A DNA stretch of 64,000 nucleotides, taken from Balanoglossus misakiensis (lineage: Eukaryota; Hemichordata). The DNA lies in the NCBI GenBank assembly GCA_040954595.2, contig CM082588.2, positions 12,338,001 to 12,402,000 on the forward strand, written 5' to 3'. Made by a program: the position numbers and the translations under genes. Shown here piece by piece: positions 51,975 to 64,000 of this stretch (position 1 is the stretch's first letter; every line of letters begins with the position of its first letter). A model generated the notes under the pieces. That model searched no databases. It was not told where the DNA came from and saw only the letters and a list, made by a program, of their open reading frames with translations.

Positions 51975-52275
51975 ATATTTTTAGGGCCCAAGCCCAGCAG
52001 GCTTGGGCCCTATTGGTATTACTGGCTTTTTAGGGCCCAAGCCCAGCAGGCTTGGGCCCTATTGTTTTTACTGGAGTTTTTAGGGCCCAAGCCCAGCAGG
52101 CTTGGGCCCTATTGGTATTACTGGCTTTTTAGGGCCCAAGCCCAGCAGGCTTGGGCCCTATTGTTTTTACTGGGGTTTTTTAGGGCCCAAGCCCAGCAGG
52201 CTTGGGCCCTATTGGTATTACTGGGATTTTTTAGGGCCCAAGCCCAGCAGGCTTGGGCCCTATTGGTATTACTGG
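51975..52275. repeat. GGGCCC hairpin cluster 3
   Basis: Six near-identical units of about 50 bp (AGGGCCCAAGCCCAGCAGGC, TTGGGCCCTATTGGTATTAC), immediately before a CTT tract. This cluster is more homogeneous than cluster 1, suggesting recent amplification. Confidence 0.93.
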
Positions 52276-52286
52276 GGTTTTTCTTC

Positions 52287-52318
<32 letters not shown>

Positions 52319-53867
52319 GTGTCGTTTTTTTGTCCAGCTAGATCTTGAAAACGGCTGAACCTACAAATCTCACATTTGGCACAATGGTGCAGGGCTATGA
52401 GAGCTGGTGCAGTACCCTTGTGAATGTGTAATTAGTCATGTGACCTGATGACCATATATGGGCAAAATTTTCAATTTGGCCTAATTTGCATATGAATGGA
52501 GATATCAAAATTCTGTTAAGATACTTTGTGGGCCATATGGCCAGGGTTCTACATGCCAAATGTCAAGGCCATAGGCCATGTCAATTTTGAGAAGAAGATT
52601 TTTAAGTATTATTTTTCATATTTTTTTCGCCCAAGCCATCGGCCTATACTTCACAAAGTAAAGCTATGACCACATCGTATTTTGGATAAATATGCATACA
52701 TATCTCAAAATCTGTTAGGCCGACCATCTCCAACTTTGGTGTGCAGCTAGCCTAGCATTTGTCAATAATTTTAAGCGAAAAAAAATAATATGAAAAATCG
52801 ACCGATTTTTTTATATTAATTTTTTTATTAAATTTATACCTTTAATTATACCTCTATGGTTAAGCTATGTCTATGTCTTATTGTGGAATTCAGGTCTGTG
52901 CAATAGTCCTGTACAGTGACTGTCTATTGGTCAGTGAGCACAATAGCACCAAAATAAAAGGCACAAGTTTAGTCTCACCTGTAACACCTGCTTAACTCAT
53001 TAATTATGTGCATACCTAATTCTGGGCTAACTAAGAGGGCTAGAGGTTTCGTTCTTGTGAGACATGGACCAGTATAGGGTCAAAATTTCTTGCCCAAATT
53101 TTGGGTGACCTCAGGTGACCTTTGACCTACTTTCCTATATCTCGGCATCCACAGCAGGTACAGACTTGGCGTTTGGAGGGTTGGGACTAAAGTTGAAAAG
53201 CCAAAATGGGGGTCACCTGTGACACCTGCATATCTCATTAATTATGTGCATACCTAATTACAGGCTAACCAGTAGGGTTAGAGGTTTCGTGCTTGTGGGA
53301 CATGGACCAGTATGGGGTTAAAAAAAATTGCCTAAATTTTGGATGACCTCAGGTGACCTTTGACCTACTTTCCTATATTTCCGCATCCAGAGCAGGTACA
53401 GACTTGGCGTTTGGAGGGTTGGGACTAAAATTGAAAAGCCAAAATTGGGGTCACCTGTGACACCTGCTTATCTCATTAATTATGTGCATACCTAATTCCA
53501 GGCTAACCAATAGGGCTAGAGGTTTGATTTATGCTGAACATGGACCAGTATGGGGTCAAAATTTTTTGCCCAAATTTTGGGTGACCTCAGGTGACCTTTG
53601 ACCTAATTTACCATATCTCGGCATCCACAGCAGATACAGCCTTGGCATTTGGAGGGATGGAACTCCTGATGGAGCCTTACACTTTATCTCATTAATTATG
53701 CGCATACCTAATTGTAGGCGAACCAATAGGGCTAGAGATTTTGTTCTTGTGGGACACGGACCAGTATGGGGTCAAAATTTCTTGCCAAAATTTCGGGTGA
53801 CCGCTTATGACCTTTGACCTTCGGCTTAAGCTTGGGCCCGTCATCGCTGCTTGCAGCTATATTCTTC

Positions 53868-53899
<32 letters not shown>

Positions 53900-56800
53900 C
53901 TTGTGTCGTTTTTTTGTCCAGCTAGATCTGGAGAACGGCTGAACCTACCAATTTCAAACTTAGCACAATGGTGCAGGCCAATGAGAGCTGGTGCAGTACC
54001 CTCGTGAATGTTTAATTAGTCACGTGACCTGATGACCATATATGGGCAAAATTTTCAAATCGCCCTAATTTGCATATGAATTGAGATATCAAAATTCTGT
54101 TCAGATACTTTATGGACCATATGGCCAGGGTTCTACATGCCAAATGTCAAGGCCATAGGCCATGTCAATTTTGAGGAGAAGATTTTTAAGTATTATTTTT
54201 CATATTTTTCGCCCAAGCCATCGGCCTATACTTTACATAGTAAAGCTATGACCACATATTATTTTGGATAAATATGCATACATATCTCAAAATCTGTTAG
54301 GCTGATCATCTCAAACTTTGGTGTGCAGCTAGCCTAGCATTTGTCAATCATTTTAAGCGAAAAAAAATAATATGAAAAATCGACCGATTTTTTTATATTA
54401 ATTTTTTAAATTAAAATTATACCTTTTTACTTATACCTCTATAGTTAAGCTATGAACACTACACGTCTTAATGTGGAATTCTGGTCTGTGCAACGGTCCT
54501 GTACAGTGACTGTGTATTGGGCAGTGAGCACAATGGGACCAAAATAACAGGCAAAATTTTGGGCTCACCTGTAACACCTGCTTAACTCATTAATTATGTG
54601 CATACCTAATTCTGGGCTAACTAAGAGGGCTAGAGGTTTCGTTCTTGTTGGATATGGACCAGTATAGGGTCAACATTTCTTGCCCAAATTTTGCATGACC
54701 TCAGGTGACCTTTGACCTACTTTCCTATATCTCGGCATCCAGAGCAGGTACAGACTTGGCGTTTGGATGGTTGGGACTAAAATTGAAAAGCCAAAATGGG
54801 GACACCTGTGACACCTGTATATCTCATTAATTATGTGCATACCTAATTCCAGGCTAACCAATAGGGCTATAGGTTTGGTTTTTGTTGAACATGGACCAGT
54901 ATAGGTTCAAAATTTCTTGCCCAAATTTTGCTTGACCTTAGGTGACCTTTGACCTACTTTACCAGATCTTGGCATCCAGAGCAGGTACAGACTTGGCGTT
55001 TTGAGGGTTGGGACTAAAATTGAAAAGCCAAAATTGGGGATCACCTGTGACACCTGCCTACCTCATTAATTATGTGCATACCTAATTCCAGGCTAACCAA
55101 TAGGGCTATAGGTTTGGTTTTTGTTGAACATGGACCAGTATAGGGTGAAAATTTCTTGCCCAAATTTTGCATGAACTCAGTTGACCTTTGACCTACTTTA
55201 CCATATCTTGGCATCCAGAGTAGATATGCTTATTGCTATGTTGCTATGTGCTATGTGCTATGTTGGCTTGGGCCCGCTATTGCTGCTTGCAGCTATATTC
55301 TTCTACTTCTTCTTCTTCTGTCGTTTTTTTGGTCAGCTAGATCTGGAAAACGGCTAAACCTACCAATTTCAAACTTGGCACAATGGTGCAGGCCAATGAG
55401 AGCTAGTGCAGTACCCTTGTGAATGTTTAATTAGTCACGTGACCTGATGACCATATATGGGCAAAATTTTCAAATCGGCCTTATTTGCATATGAATGGAG
55501 ATATCAAAATTCTTTTAGCAACTTTTGCGGACCATGTGGTCAGTGTCCTACATGCCAAATGTCAAGGATATTGGCCATGCCAATTTTGAGAAGAAGATTT
55601 TTAAGTATTATTTTTCATATTTTTTGACCAAGCCATGGGCCTATACTTTCCATAGTAAAGCTAAGACCACATATTATTTTGGATAAATATGCATACATAT
55701 CTCAAAATCTGTTTGGCCAATCATCTCCAACTTTGGTGTGCAGCTAGCCTAGTATTTGTCAATAATTTTAAGCGAAAAAAAATAGTATGAAAAATCGACC
55801 GATTTTTTTATATTAATTTTCTTATGAAATTTATACCTTTAATTATACCTCTATGGTTAAGCTATGTCCATGTCTTATTGTGGAATTCTGGTCTGTGCAA
55901 TAGTCCTGTACAGTGACTGTCTTGTGGTTAGTGAGCACAATGGCACCAAAATAGAAGGCACAATTTGAGGCTCACCTGTAACACCTGCTTAACTCATTAA
56001 TTATGTGCATACCTACTTCTGGGCTAACTAAGAGGGCTAGAGGTTTCGTTCTTGTGGGACATGGACCAGTATAGGGTCAAAATTTCTTGCCAGAATTTTG
56101 GGTGACCTCAGGTGACCTTTGACCTACTTTCGTATATCTCGGCATCCAGAGCTGGTACAGACTTGGCGTTTGGAGGGTTGGGACTAAAATTGAAAAGCCA
56201 AAATGGGGGTCACCTGTGACACCTGCATATCTCATTAATTATGTGCATACCTAATTCCAGGCTAACCAATAGGGCTATAGGTTTGGTTTTTGTTGAACAT
56301 GGACCAGTATAGGGTCAAAATTTCTTGCCCAAATTTTGTATGACCTCAGGTGACCTTTGACCTACTTTACCATATCTTGGCATCCAGAGCAGGTACAGGC
56401 TTGGCGTTTGGAGGGTTGGGACTAAAATTGGAAAGCCAAATTGGGGGTCAGTTGTGACACCTGCCTACCTCATTAATTATGTGCATACCTAATTCCAGGC
56501 TAACCAATAGGGCTATAGGTTTGGTTTTTGATGAACATGGACCAGTATAGGGTCAAAATTTCTCGCCCAAATTTTGCATGACCTCAGGTGACCTTTGACC
56601 TACTTTTCCATATCTTGGCATCCAGAGCAGATATGCTTATTGCTATGTTGCTATGTGCTATGTTGGCTTGGGCCCGCCATTGCTGCTTGCAGCTATATTC
56701 TTCTACTTCTTTTTTTTCTTGTGTAGATTTTTCGGCCAGGTAGATCTGGAAAACTGCTAAACCTACCAATTTCAAACTTGGCACAATGGTGCAGGCCAAT

Positions 56801-58648
56801 GAGAGCTAGTGCAGTACCCTTGTGAATGTTTAATTAGTCACGTGACCTGATGACCATATATGGGCAAAATTTTCAAATCGGCCTTATTTGCATATGAATG
56901 GAGATATCAAAATTCTTTTAGCAACTTTTGCGGACCATGTGGTCAGTGTCCTACATGCCAAATGTCAAGCCCATTGGCCATGCCAATTTTGAGAAGAAGA
57001 TTTTTAAGTATTATTTTTCATATTTTTTGACCAAGCCATGGGCCTATACTTTCCATAGTAAAGCTATGACCACATATTGTTTTGGATCAATATGCATACA
57101 TATCTCAAAATATGTTAGGCCGATCATCTCCAACTTTGGTGTGCAGCTAGCCTAGCATTTGTCAATAATTTTAAGCGAAAAAAATAGTATGAAAAATCAA
57201 CCGATTTTTTTATATTAATTTTTTTATTAAATTTATACCTTTAATACCTCTATGGTTAAGCTATGTCCATGTGTTATTGTGGAATTCTGGTCTGTGCAAT
57301 AGTCCTGTACAGTGACTGTCTATTGGTGAGTGAGCACAATGGCACCAAAATAAAAGGCACAATTTTAGGCTCACCTGTAACATCTGCTTAACTCATTAAT
57401 TATGTGCATACCTAATTCTGGGCTAACTAAGAGGGCTAGAGGTTTCGTTCTTGTGGGACATGGACCAGTATAGGGTCAAAATTTCTTGCCCAAATTTTGA
57501 GTGACCTCAGGTGACCTTTGACCTACTTTCCTATATCTAGGCATCCAGAGCAGGTACAGACTTGGCGTTTGGAGGGTTGAGACTGAAAGTGAAAAGCCAA
57601 AATAGGGGTCATCTGTGACACCTGCATATCTGATTAATTATGTGCATACCTAATTCCAGGCAAACCAATAGGGCTATAGGTTTGGTTATTGTTGAACATG
57701 GACCAGTATAGGGTCAAAATTTCTTGCCCAAATTTTGCATGACCTCAGGTGACCTTTGACCTACTTTACCAGATCTTGGCATCCAGAGCAGGTACAGACT
57801 TGGCGTTTGGAGGGTTGGTACTAAAATTGAAAAGCCAAAATTGGGGGTCACCTGTGACACCTGCCTACCTCGTTAATTATGTGCATACCAAATTCAAGGC
57901 TAACCAATAGGGCTATAGGTTTGGTTTTTGTTGAACATGAACCAGTATAGGGTCAAAATTTCTTTTTGCATGACCTCAGGTGACCTTTGACCTACTTTTC
58001 CATCTTGGCATCCAGAGCAGATATGCTTATTGCTATGTTGCTATGTGCTATGTTGGCTTGGGCCCGCTATTGCTGCTTGCAGCTATATTCTTCTACTTTT
58101 TCTTGGGCACTTTTTTCGGCCAGCTAGATCTTGAAAACGGCTAATCCCACAAATCTCATATTTGGCATAATGGTGCAGGCCTATGAGAGCTGGTGCAGTA
58201 CCCTTGTGAATGTTTAATAAGTCATGTGACCTGATGACCATATATGGGCAAAATTTTCAAATCGGCCTTATTTGCATATGCATGAAGATATCAAAATTCT
58301 TTTAGCAACTATTACGGACCATATGGCCAGGGTTCTACATGCCAAATATCAAAGCCATAGGCCATGTCAATTTTGAGAAGAAGATTTTTAAGTATTATTT
58401 TTCATATTTTTCAACCAAGCCATGGGCCTATACTTTCCATAGTTAAGCTAAGACCACATATTATTTTAGATAAATATGCAAACATATCTCAAAATCTGTT
58501 GGGCCGATCAAGTCCAAATTTGGTGTGCAGCTAGCTTAGCATTTATCAATCATTGTAAGCAAAAAAAATTAATATGAAAAGTCGACCGATTTTTTTATAT
58601 TAATTTTTTTTATTAAATTTCAAACTTTACTTATACCTCTATAGTTAA

Positions 58649-59154
58649 AGGCACGTAAGCTGCAACTGGATAAAAAATCAATGTTTTAAATAATCTCATA
58701 TATGCTTTTAATTATATATATTAAATGCTATTTCATGATAATATATGAAGCTCAACACTTATTTATGACAAAATGGCCAAAAATTAAAGAAAAACGAAAA
58801 TTCCTGAAATTTTTAAAAAAGTGCAATATAATGCAATGAAAAATGAAAATCTGATGTCTCAGTGGTGTACATTTACTTCCATGAGCTCAAGTGGATGAGA
58901 TCATGTTTTGTTTATGAAGTTTCACAACCGGAAATGCGACATTTTTATTGTTTCTTTCATTTTCCCACGGTAGCGGCCATAATCGCTTGCGGCAAAGCTT
59001 TATTATTTATCTGGTTAAAACTTGCATATGCACTCATATTTAGGGTTTATAATGCTTGTGTATAGTTCACTGCCTTCATCTGCATGGACTAATGGTAGTA
59101 CAGTGTGAAACAAAAATTATGAAAATTATCCCAAAAGTTACAGCTTACGTGCCT
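58649..59154. mobile_element. 506-bp TTAA-target MITE inside the array
   Basis: Inverted ends AGGCACGTAAGCTG/CAGCTTACGTGCCT flanked by TTAA on both sides (58645-58648, 59155-59158). All other array units have the uninterrupted TGGTTAAGCTATG at this place, so the insertion and its TTAA duplication are exact. Non-coding. TTAA duplication is typical of piggyBac and Kolobok-type transposases. Confidence 0.93.
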
Positions 59155-60227
59155 TTAAGCTATGTTCACGTCTTATTGTGGAATTCTGGTCTGTGCAATG
59201 GTCCTCACAGTGACCGGCTACTGGCCAGTGAGCAGTCTGGGACCTAAATAAAGGCAACATTTGGGCTCACCTGTAACACCTGCTTAACTCATTAATTATT
59301 TGCATACCTAATTCTGGGCTAACTAAGAGGGCTAGAGGTTTCGTTCTTGTGGGACATGGACCAGTATAGGGTCACAATTTCTTGCCCAAATTTGGGGTGA
59401 CCTCGGGTGACCTTTGACCTACTTTCCTATATCTCGGCATCCAGAGCAGGTACAGACTTGGCGTTCGGAGGGTTGGGACTAAAATTGAAAAGCCAAAATA
59501 GGGGTCACCTGTGACACCTGCATATCTCATTAATTATGTGCATACCTAATTCCAGACTAACCAATAGGGCTATAGGTTTGGTTTTTGTTGAACGTGGACC
59601 AGTATAGGGTCAAAATTTCTTCCCAATTTTTGCATGACCTCACATGACCTTTGACCTACTTTATCATATCTCGACATCCAGAGCAGGTACAGACATGGCG
59701 TTTGGAGGGTTGGGACTAAAATTGAAAAGCCAAAATTGGGGGTCACCTGTGACACCTGCATATCTCATTAATTACGTGCATACCTCATGCCAGGCTAACC
59801 AATAGGGCTATAGGTTTGGTTTTTGTTGAACATGGACCAGTATAAGGTCAAAATTTCTTGCCCAAATTTTGCATGACCTCAGGTAACCTTTGACCTACTT
59901 TATCATATCTTGGCCTCCAGAGCAGGTACAGACTTGGCGTTTGGAGGGTTGGGACTAAAATTGAAAAGCCAAAATTTGGGGTCACCTGTGACACCTGCAT
60001 ATCTCATTAATTATGTGCATACCTAATTCCAGGCTAACCAATAGGGCTATAGGTTTGGTTTTTGTTGAACATGGACCAGTATAGGGTCAAAATTTCTTGC
60101 CCAAATTTTGCATGACCTCAGGTGACCTTTGACCTACTTTTCCATATCTTGGCATCCAGAGCAGATATGCTTATTGCTATGTTGCTATGTGCTATGTTGG
60201 CTTGGGACCGCTATTGCTGCTTGCAGA

Positions 60228-60330
60228 TCTGCTTGCAATGTCACCTGTAATTTTTATTCTGGTGTGTCACTGTTTCCGAATAATCCTCAAATGGGACCAC
60301 AGTGTCCTTGACGCTATTTTTTGTGATTTA
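60228..60330 (-). repeat. GGGACC-family fragment ending the array
   Basis: CTTGCAATGTCACCTGTAAT to GGGACCACAGTGTCCTTGAC; the reverse of the left end of 21904-22970. It replaces the CTT tract expected after the last GCTTGCAG of the array. Confidence 0.8.
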
Positions 60331-62734
60331 ATTGGTATGCAAGATAATTTTTTTGTCATGAAACTTTCAGGAAAGGCTCGGAACATCCAAAAGAACAATT
60401 TAACAATCGCGCGATCGCGCGTCCTGGAGAAAACACTGAAGTTGATTTCCGGGTTCGAAAATTACGAAAAAAAAGCCTCGACGCGCATCAGTCTGCACGA
60501 TAGCTTCAACTTCCGGTACCTATGAATGCCGGGTAATATCCGCAACAGAGGCGTTATCCATGCGTGTAATTGAAAGTAAACAAAAGCCAGCGATATTGGC
60601 GAATTTAAGTTGCGGTTTTCTCGTAAACTAGAGAATGACTTTACTATTATGAGGATGGGAGGTGTCGACTGCATGTCTGACGAACGTTGTACAGTAATTT
60701 GTTGTTAAATATACATTTTTCAAAACATGTTTTTTTTACTCTGAATTAAGGTTGGTAAAATTCCTTAATTTGAAGCATACTCGACTTTCAACATTTGTAC
60801 TTTTTGGTCTAAAGACGGTATTGCCGACTTATGTGGATTAAACTTACCTCCGTATGTAAATAAACGAAAATCAGGTCAACTGGGTTCACTGAACGCGCTT
60901 GCTGTCGGCAGAAATGTAGCCAATTTACGTTAGTCGATATTGGGCAAAATCCGGATATTTTGTCAATTTTAGGGCAAAATCTTGGTCTTGGCGTCAACTC
61001 TGTGCAAAAAAGGCTGCTACTATCGTGTTCGGGAAGTCATGGACTGTCCCGGTAAGCGGGTCCTATGATGCTGCCGGTTCCGTAGGATTCCTCAGCGCGT
61101 GACCAAATAGAGAGTGCATTTCCAGGGGGATTTACAGGCATCTCTTTGATATGTTGTACTTTTTCGTCTAAAAATCATATCAGCAATCTTGTATGAAAAA
61201 TATGCCCTTCTGATATTACCTTTCATTCAAAAATAGTCAAATGTGCAGTCAAATGCTAAGATGTGCCCGTAGGATAATATAAATATGAGGAAAAATATAG
61301 AAAATGCTATTATTTTCGAGTCCATTTTGTTCGAACGTTTGAGCCATTAGGAGAGTGCAAACCCCTACACCGACACATGGTTTACTCCAGGGATCTTTCA
61401 GCTTTAAAATGCAACACTCTCGGTTTACCGCCTACCCAGATTTTGTTTTGGAACGCGTGAGTTTGAAGACATCCATAAAAAACATTGATTGACACACGCC
61501 GGATTTCAGTCATGTGAGCATTTAGCGCCGCATTGTCCAATCCAGTTTTATTTTCTTGAATGCAGCATGTCATTTGTCACTCCCCATAAAGTTTTGCGTT
61601 GGCAGATATGCCCCAATATGGTAAAAAATGGGCGTAAAAGTCAAGTCTGGTGACATGGCGGGAAATTCTCACGTGTGCAGATCAACTCAATAATAATGTC
61701 ATGTGATACCATAGAGCTGCGTCTATTGGTGGAAAGTGGCAGGTCATGCATAATGAGCGTCTGTCTACGGTAGATCATTTGCTCATTCATCTGAGGCAGA
61801 CTAATACGGAAGTATCTCCTCGGTGTTCTTAGCTAATTGTACTTTAGTTCGGGTTGAATTTAGAGGTAAACGTATGGCAATGCATGTTTTTAATCACAGA
61901 TCAGTCATAACTCTGCTTGTTTGGGCCATGTTTTTCATCTGAGCCTCCAGAACACCGGGTCCACAGCCACTGTTGTATACGATCGATGGACAAGTGCGTG
62001 CGGTTACAAAGTAGGCATTTTTGTCTAGGCTAGCGTTTTTTTTCTCTCTCCATTTGTTTTTCTTCATTGGAGAGTTAATTAGTTTCGATAGATAATTCGC
62101 TTGGTGTCATATCTATGGTGTAAACCATTTAGGATAAAAATTACATGTTTAAAAAATTCAGTATGTATGCATGAATTGAGTGATTATTTGAGGAACCTAT
62201 TCAAATCTGGTTCACAGTCATTTCTTTCATTTCATGGCAAGACCACGCCAAATAGAAGAACAAAAAAATCAGAAAAAGTTTCAGATGTTCCAAGTATAAC
62301 AGAAAGTGGGTCAGTGCGAGGACAAGAGTCCTTGAAATTGTCACACTTCGTGCCGCGTACTTCGTGTTGACATGAATTTGGCGGAAGTGTAAAGCATTTG
62401 TGTGTAGGGTTGGCAAAATTAAGCGCATGGATTGGTATGCGTACAGAGGTTGTCAGCGTTCGCAAATCATTGCGAAAATATTTAGTTTGCGTATAAAGTT
62501 TACAAAAATATCAATTTATGATAGAAATTGTTCACGCAATGTAAAAAAAATAATTGATCTTGATGCATGAAAATTTGCGCCTACCCATGTAAAAAATGGT
62601 TTGTCGGACGATGACGAACATGCCAATAACTCGATCACAGTCAATCAAATCACTGGTACCAGACACGCCCTAATCGAGGGGTTATCGTGCAGACTGCATG
62701 TTTAAAAGTGACGCGCGAGAGGACGCTAAACAAA
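60331..62734. other. No gene recognised
   Basis: Mostly unique-looking sequence of higher GC in parts (60400-60560, 61020-61110). Short open frames on both strands show no motif, no splice-bordered exon and no repeat shared with the rest of the window. Confidence 0.5.
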
Positions 62735-63125
62735 CTCTTTTTTTTGGCCTTATGTAATCATTCAGGAATTTGCTGTGTTTTGAAACACAGGAGGGAGTTC
62801 CTGCCTAATTAAAACAACTCAATAAAGTAAATACACAATCTGACCAGTAGTTCTTGAGTTACTGAGTTTTGACCAAATTCACATTTGTCTAGCTAATTTG
62901 CATATTTTTGGCAATGACAACTTCATTTGAACAAACTCCCATCTACAGCCCAGCCTGCATCTGCACACCAAATATCGAGGTTATACGCGCAGCGGTTTTC
63001 AAGTTTTTGATGTGGACGGACATACAGACATACATCCATCCATACATCCATACATCCATCCATACATACATACAGACGCAACCGATCCCATAAGGTCCCA
63101 TGGTGAAAACCAATGGGACCTAACA
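62735..63125 (-). repeat. GGGACC-family repeat, inverted partial copy
   Basis: Reverse of the left two-thirds of 36064-36675: GTAATCATTCAGGAATTTGC, AGCTAATTTGCATATTTTTG, a CATACATCCATC microsatellite, and the end GGTCCCATGG...CCAATGGGACC. Confidence 0.9.
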
Positions 63126-63424
63126 ACGGATTCGGACCAAACTACGGTGGTTAAAGAATTTAACAATGTGTTCAACTTAATTCAGAAGCATGCATTCTCA
63201 CCTACAGAAATCAATCTAGCCTTAGCATGCCAAACTTGTCATTACATATGCTACAAGCTCCTTTCTTGGCTAAATGCCGACATGGGTTTGAATAGTTACA
63301 CCACGAAAAAGGGAATTCTCATGTATTATTGCAATTCACAATTATTGTCTAGTGTAATGACCTGTAAAACTTTTAGGCAGAGACTTCCTAAGGAGATATA
63401 CATTTTGATGCAATACCTCCTTGT
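63126..63424. other. Unrecognised coding-like stretch
   Basis: An open frame continues from the repeat for about 95 codons (HAFSPTEINLALACQTCHYI, NADMGLNSYTTKKG). The composition is plausible for protein, but no splice borders or family can be named. Confidence 0.25.
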
Positions 63425-63660
63425 AGTGCAGGAGCTAACCCCACATTTTGGCATAATTGTGCACTTTGGGTTAAAAGCATAAAACTTGGTACACTTATGC
63501 ATTGACCCGTGGCGGCTGTTTTCTGATATGGATCCAAAATTACAGCGCCCTCTAGTGGCCAGAAAAAGACATTCATACTTAAAAATTGTGCACTTTGGGT
63601 TAAAAGCATGAAATTTGGTACAATTATTCATTGACCCATGGCGGACATTTTCCAATATGT
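63425..63660. repeat. Arm fragment of the 26770-27910 foldback family
   Basis: Two tandem units beginning GTGCACTTTGGGTTAAAAGC, preceded by GTGCAGGAGCTAACCCCACA, which also ends the right arm near 27910. Confidence 0.9.
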
Positions 63661-64000
63661 ATCCCTCATTTCTATCACTTACTGCTAGGCAAAGTCATCA
63701 ATGAAAAATCTTCAAAAATGATCAGTCTGTTTTCATTTGATATAAAATAACATGTAAAGACAAAAAACCATTGCTTCTGGTGGGCTTCGTAAAGCATTCA
63801 GAGCAGTTAGTCAAACTGGACTGAAGTGATCATAATGAGATTGCGAACCATGTTTTCAAAATACTTTTTGCGTTCTGTCACAGCATGTTTGACATTTTTG
63901 CAGACATTTTCAGTGTGGGTGTGTGCTATAATTATCCTTCAGATAGTGGAAAGCATCACTACATTCACACGGCTTGACAACTCTTGGAAATGGTATTAAA
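63661..64000. other. Terminal stretch without recognised feature
   Basis: AT-rich; no exon, repeat or motif recognised. Confidence 0.4.

Larger units (their letters stand above)
44738..60225 (+). repeat. Higher-order tandem array
   Basis: About ten higher-order units. Each opens with a CTT-rich tract and a roughly 1-kb conserved block (GTAGATCTGGAAAACTGC, GTCACGTGACCTGATGACC, TTTGCATATGAATGGAG). Two to six copies of a roughly 240-bp subrepeat follow (ATTAATTATGTGCATACC, GGACCAGTATAGGGTCAAA, TGACCTTTGACCT). The unit closes with GCTTATTGCTATGTTGC and GGCTTGGGCCCGC. Closing segments lie near 46592, 48172, 49334, 50745, 51910, 53830, 55225, 56632, 58020 and 60165, so unit lengths vary by about one subrepeat. 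No gene is present; peptide repeats in open frames are by-products. Confidence 0.95.

Noticed and set aside
44591-52358. Frames with repeated LGPKPSRLGPYWYYW or RAQAQQAWALLVLL peptides
   Set aside because: Products of the GGGCCC hairpin units and CTT tracts; there is no start context, conservation pattern or codon signal beyond the repeat.
63012-63482. 156-codon ORF near the right end
   Set aside because: Both ends derive from dispersed repeats; only the middle 95 codons could be real and no family is recognisable, so it is listed only as an uncertain stretch.

Overview
The window is nuclear DNA of an invertebrate animal: intron-rich, AT-rich and very repeat-dense. Three host-gene remnants can be recognised, all on the + strand, as short exons with GT/AG borders: a MED25/PTOV-type Mediator exon pair near 5 kb, calcium-binding EGF-like exons between 14.1 and 30.2 kb, and six exons of the DNA-PKcs (PRKDC) HEAT-repeat region between 35.6 and 43.0 kb. 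PRKDC, EGF modules and the transposon types suggest a marine deuterostome or spiralian; the species cannot be named from sequence alone. No tRNA, rRNA, CRISPR or prokaryotic feature was seen.

Layout. 0-5 kb: a 23-bp tandem repeat, small MITEs and several long hairpin elements around weak MED25-like exons. 5.99-13.81 kb: one minus-strand Ty3/gypsy-type LTR retrotransposon (PNMA-like N-terminal ORF, gag, protease, RT-RNaseH-integrase) with a tRNA-Pro primer site, polypurine tract and a near-textbook -1 frameshift signal; one LTR is truncated and three in-frame stops interrupt the ORFs. 14.1-15.6 kb: two EGF exons, one decayed. 16.29-26.14 kb: a 9.84-kb DNA transposon with inverted termini and a 4-bp TGTA duplication. 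It encodes a transposase-like protein with an embedded OTU cysteine-protease domain, an XPG/FEN-like nuclease and a cysteine-rich C-terminus, best matching the Academ superfamily. It is riddled with nested insertions. 26.3-35 kb: foldback elements and two more EGF exons. 35.6-43 kb: PRKDC exons separated by repeats. 44.7-60.2 kb: a higher-order tandem array built on a roughly 240-bp subrepeat and CTT-rich blocks. 60.2-64 kb: no recognisable gene, further repeats.

The most unusual signal is a set of at least seven sequence-unrelated long hairpins (nine tip-bearing copies, 1.9-44.7 kb). All end in the same mini-structure: flanking GA dinucleotides, a 2-4 bp stem and a GNA/GNNA-type loop (general form GA-GCC-GTA-GGC-GA). 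Most are attached to one side of a TIR-bounded body, giving a one-ended hairpin transposon architecture. Two related families (1898 and 3984) keep the same design with compensating stem changes. Other notable signals are covarying GGGCCC hairpins and about thirty AGGTCA direct-repeat clusters in the tandem array, paralogous empty sites proving the Academ-like insertion, and recurrent in-frame TGA where CGA is plausible, consistent with CpG decay.

How the genes relate: nothing suggests an operon or shared pathway. The host exons look like fragments of three unrelated genes in series. Several carry frame breaks, some in homopolymers, so pseudogenes, segmental shuffling or assembly error must be separated experimentally.
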